Source: Spirochaetota bacterium
Lineage (GTDB): Bacteria > Spirochaetota > Leptospiria > Turneriellales > Turneriellaceae
DNA length: 23,263 nt
Direction: 5' to 3'
NCBI GenBank assembly: GCA_029561505.1
Contig: JAKQXK010000133.1
Coordinates: 1-23,263, forward strand
The translations under genes were made by a program, and so were the position numbers. Below the pieces are notes generated by a model. The model saw only the letters and a list, made by a program, of their open reading frames with translations. It was not told where the DNA came from and did no database searches. This document shows positions 21,948-23,263 of this stretch, one piece after another (the first letter of the stretch is position 1; each line of letters begins with the position of its first letter).

Positions 21948-23263
21948 TTACAGATGGTTAATTAGCTTATCGAGCATCTCATTCATCGTCTGCATATTTC
22001 GGGCCGCTGCGTTGTAGCCGTGCTGAAACTGCACCATTGCTGCCATCTCTTCGTCGAGATTCACGCCCATGACCGATTGCCGCAGGTTTTCAAGATTCGT
22101 CAGAATCAACTTCTGGTTATCTACCTGCTCTTTTGCCGTTTTCGATTCGATGCCCGCTTTGGCGATCAGTGCATTGTAAAATTCGTCGCTGTTACGGTAT
22201 TCGCCGACCATCGTCTGCTTATGGCGCATCGCCTGGGCGATGCGTGTCGCATTGCCACCGTCTTTGGCGCCGAAAGCCATGTTGGCATCACCCGTGCCGC
22301 CAACGTCTTTGCCGAGGCCAGCGGCGATGAGTGCCGTGTTGCCCTCAACCTCGTTTGACAGTTGCATCGCGCCCGCAGGGTGAATGATCGAGGTTAGCGT
22401 AATGCGGTCGAGCGTCGACTGCAGTTTGTTGATCTCGTCGGTGCGTCGGTAGTCAAACGCGCCCGCCGCACCCGAATTCTGTAAGAGCCCCGAAAACCCG
22501 GTCAAAAATTCGCCCGAATCTTCGACGTGGCGAATCATGAAGTTCGTCAGGTAGTTATCAGAAGCTTCGCGTCCCTTTAGCACGAGGTTGTTATTATGGT
22601 TCAGGTAGGCGACAACGCCTGCATCTGACCTGTTAACAGCCTGTATTACATCATTCAAAGACATGTCGGGTCGATACGTGACATAGACGGGCGTGTGCGC
22701 CGCGTCGTTCTTCACGAACGACATGGTTCCCGCGACACCAATTGGCCGGTCTGCCGTTAACGCGTTCTTGCCGGCGATTTTGAAGATCGCGCTCGTGTCA
22801 TCGATTCCGTCGCCCGAGAGATCATAGTTACCGCGAATGTTGCGTGAAAGCGGGTCGATCTTGAAGAAATTAATGTTCGTTTCTTTTGTCAAACCGAAGC
22901 CGTCACGGTGCACCTCGTTTACGGTGTCGGTCAGGTTAATCGCAAGCGAATCCATCTTCTCGATGTTTTCGCGAATGGTAATATCGCGCATTTCGATTAG
23001 GCCCTGAGCCGCCCCCGCGCGAAACAGGGTCTTCTGGCCGTTATGTTCCCAAGCGGCTTTTTTCATGCCCTCATTTGCCGGGTCGCCCTGCAGCAAAATC
23101 TTATGCTGCACGCGCCCCTGCACCAGCATCTCACCACCGAGATAGACGACAAACTCATCTGGGTCTTGCTTTTCGAGCGTGATGTCGGCCAGTTTAGAGA
23201 GTTCTTGTACCAGCGCGTCGCGCTTGTCTAACAGGTCGTTCGGGCGATCACCAACGGCCTGAG
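21948..23263 (-). CDS. flgK: Flagellar hook-associated protein 1 (FlgK), C-terminal part
   Basis: The frame runs off the right edge of the window, so at least 437 C-terminal residues are visible and the start is missing. The first visible residues, GDRPNDLLDKRDALVQELSK, then LADITLEKQDPDEFVVYLGG, are the conserved FlgK region after the N-terminal coil. The last helix, NLDEEMAAMVQFQHGYNAAA then TMNEMLDKLINHL, is the classic FlgK C-terminus. The Met codon at 23129 is internal, not the start. FlgK joins the hook to FlgL at the filament base. The central insert (about 150 residues after position 22900) is variable, as usual in this family. Confidence 0.94.
   Translation of the reverse strand, partial: QAVGDRPNDLLDKRDALVQELSKLADITLEKQDPDEFVVYLGGEMLVQGRVQHKILLQGDPANEGMKKAAWEHNGQKTLFRAGAAQGLIEMRDITIRENIEKMDSLAINLTDTVNEVHRDGFGLTKETNINFFKIDPLSRNIRGNYDLSGDGIDDTSAIFKIAGKNALTADRPIGVAGTMSFVKNDAAHTPVYVTYRPDMSLNDVIQAVNRSDAGVVAYLNHNNNLVLKGREASDNYLTNFMIRHVEDSGEFLTGFSGLLQNSGAAGAFDYRRTDEINKLQSTLDRITLTSIIHPAGAMQLSNEVEGNTALIAAGLGKDVGGTGDANMAFGAKDGGNATRIAQAMRHKQTMVGEYRNSDEFYNALIAKAGIESKTAKEQVDNQKLILTNLENLRQSVMGVNLDEEMAAMVQFQHGYNAAARNMQTMNEMLDKLINHL

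Noticed and set aside
23040..23231. A plus-strand open frame at the right edge
   Set aside because: It is antisense to flgK, whose reading frame continues without interruption to the window end.

Overview
The window reads as chromosomal DNA from a free-living, motile, diderm bacterium of moderate GC. A spirochaete of the Leptospiraceae type (Turneriella- or Leptonema-like) fits best. The support is a flgK-flgL-fliW-csrA flagellar block, two outer-membrane beta-barrel proteins with Sec signal peptides ending in AQ or YAQ, and a general spirochaete flavour. No rRNA or species marker is present, so this placement is an inference. Genes are densely packed and no gene-free gap exceeds 300 bases.

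Layout. 1-920: the tail of a small toxin-like gene overlapping a small partner gene, then a glutathione S-transferase-like gene. 1055-4803: a Kef-type cation/proton antiporter and a cyclic-nucleotide-gated potassium channel, separated by a 254-nt gap filled by a strong hairpin and a 134-nt multi-hairpin palindromic element. 4885-6000 (minus): a DedA membrane protein and a small STAS-like protein. 6092-9812 (plus): an exported EF-hand protein, an EcsC-family protein, an aquaporin and a large outer-membrane barrel. 9848-13274 (minus): an apparent operon speD-mnmD-mnmC2-hslO whose first two junctions are 4-base GTGA overlaps. Here the usually fused MnmC enzyme is two separate proteins, and mnmD carries a translated palindromic repeat element. 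13511-14338: a second outer-membrane barrel with its own strong ribosome binding site and a Rho-independent terminator. 14509-18137 (plus): nuoC-purC-purS-purQ-rsgA, tightly packed, mixing one respiratory complex I subunit with purine synthesis and ribosome assembly; purC has a tandemly duplicated N-terminal extension. 18144-23263 (minus): flgK (cut by the window edge), flgL, a GxxExxY gene inside a small element with inverted ends, fliW, csrA, ruvA and comF.

How the genes work together. FlgK and FlgL form the hook-filament junction. FliW and CsrA form the known flagellin-dependent translational switch. PurC, PurS and PurQ act in de novo IMP synthesis; the PurL partner is not in the window. 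MnmD and MnmC2 complete the modification of the wobble uridine of certain tRNAs. The antiporter, potassium channel and aquaporin suggest ion and water balance, but only by proximity.

The most distinctive signals are three palindromic or inverted-repeat elements in quite different settings: a free-standing cruciform-like element (2946-3079), one translated inside mnmD (11996-12120), and one carrying a GxxExxY gene inserted in a flagellar operon (20201-20648). I found no CRISPR array, tRNA, rRNA or defence island. I see no clear evidence of a wholly new multi-gene system.
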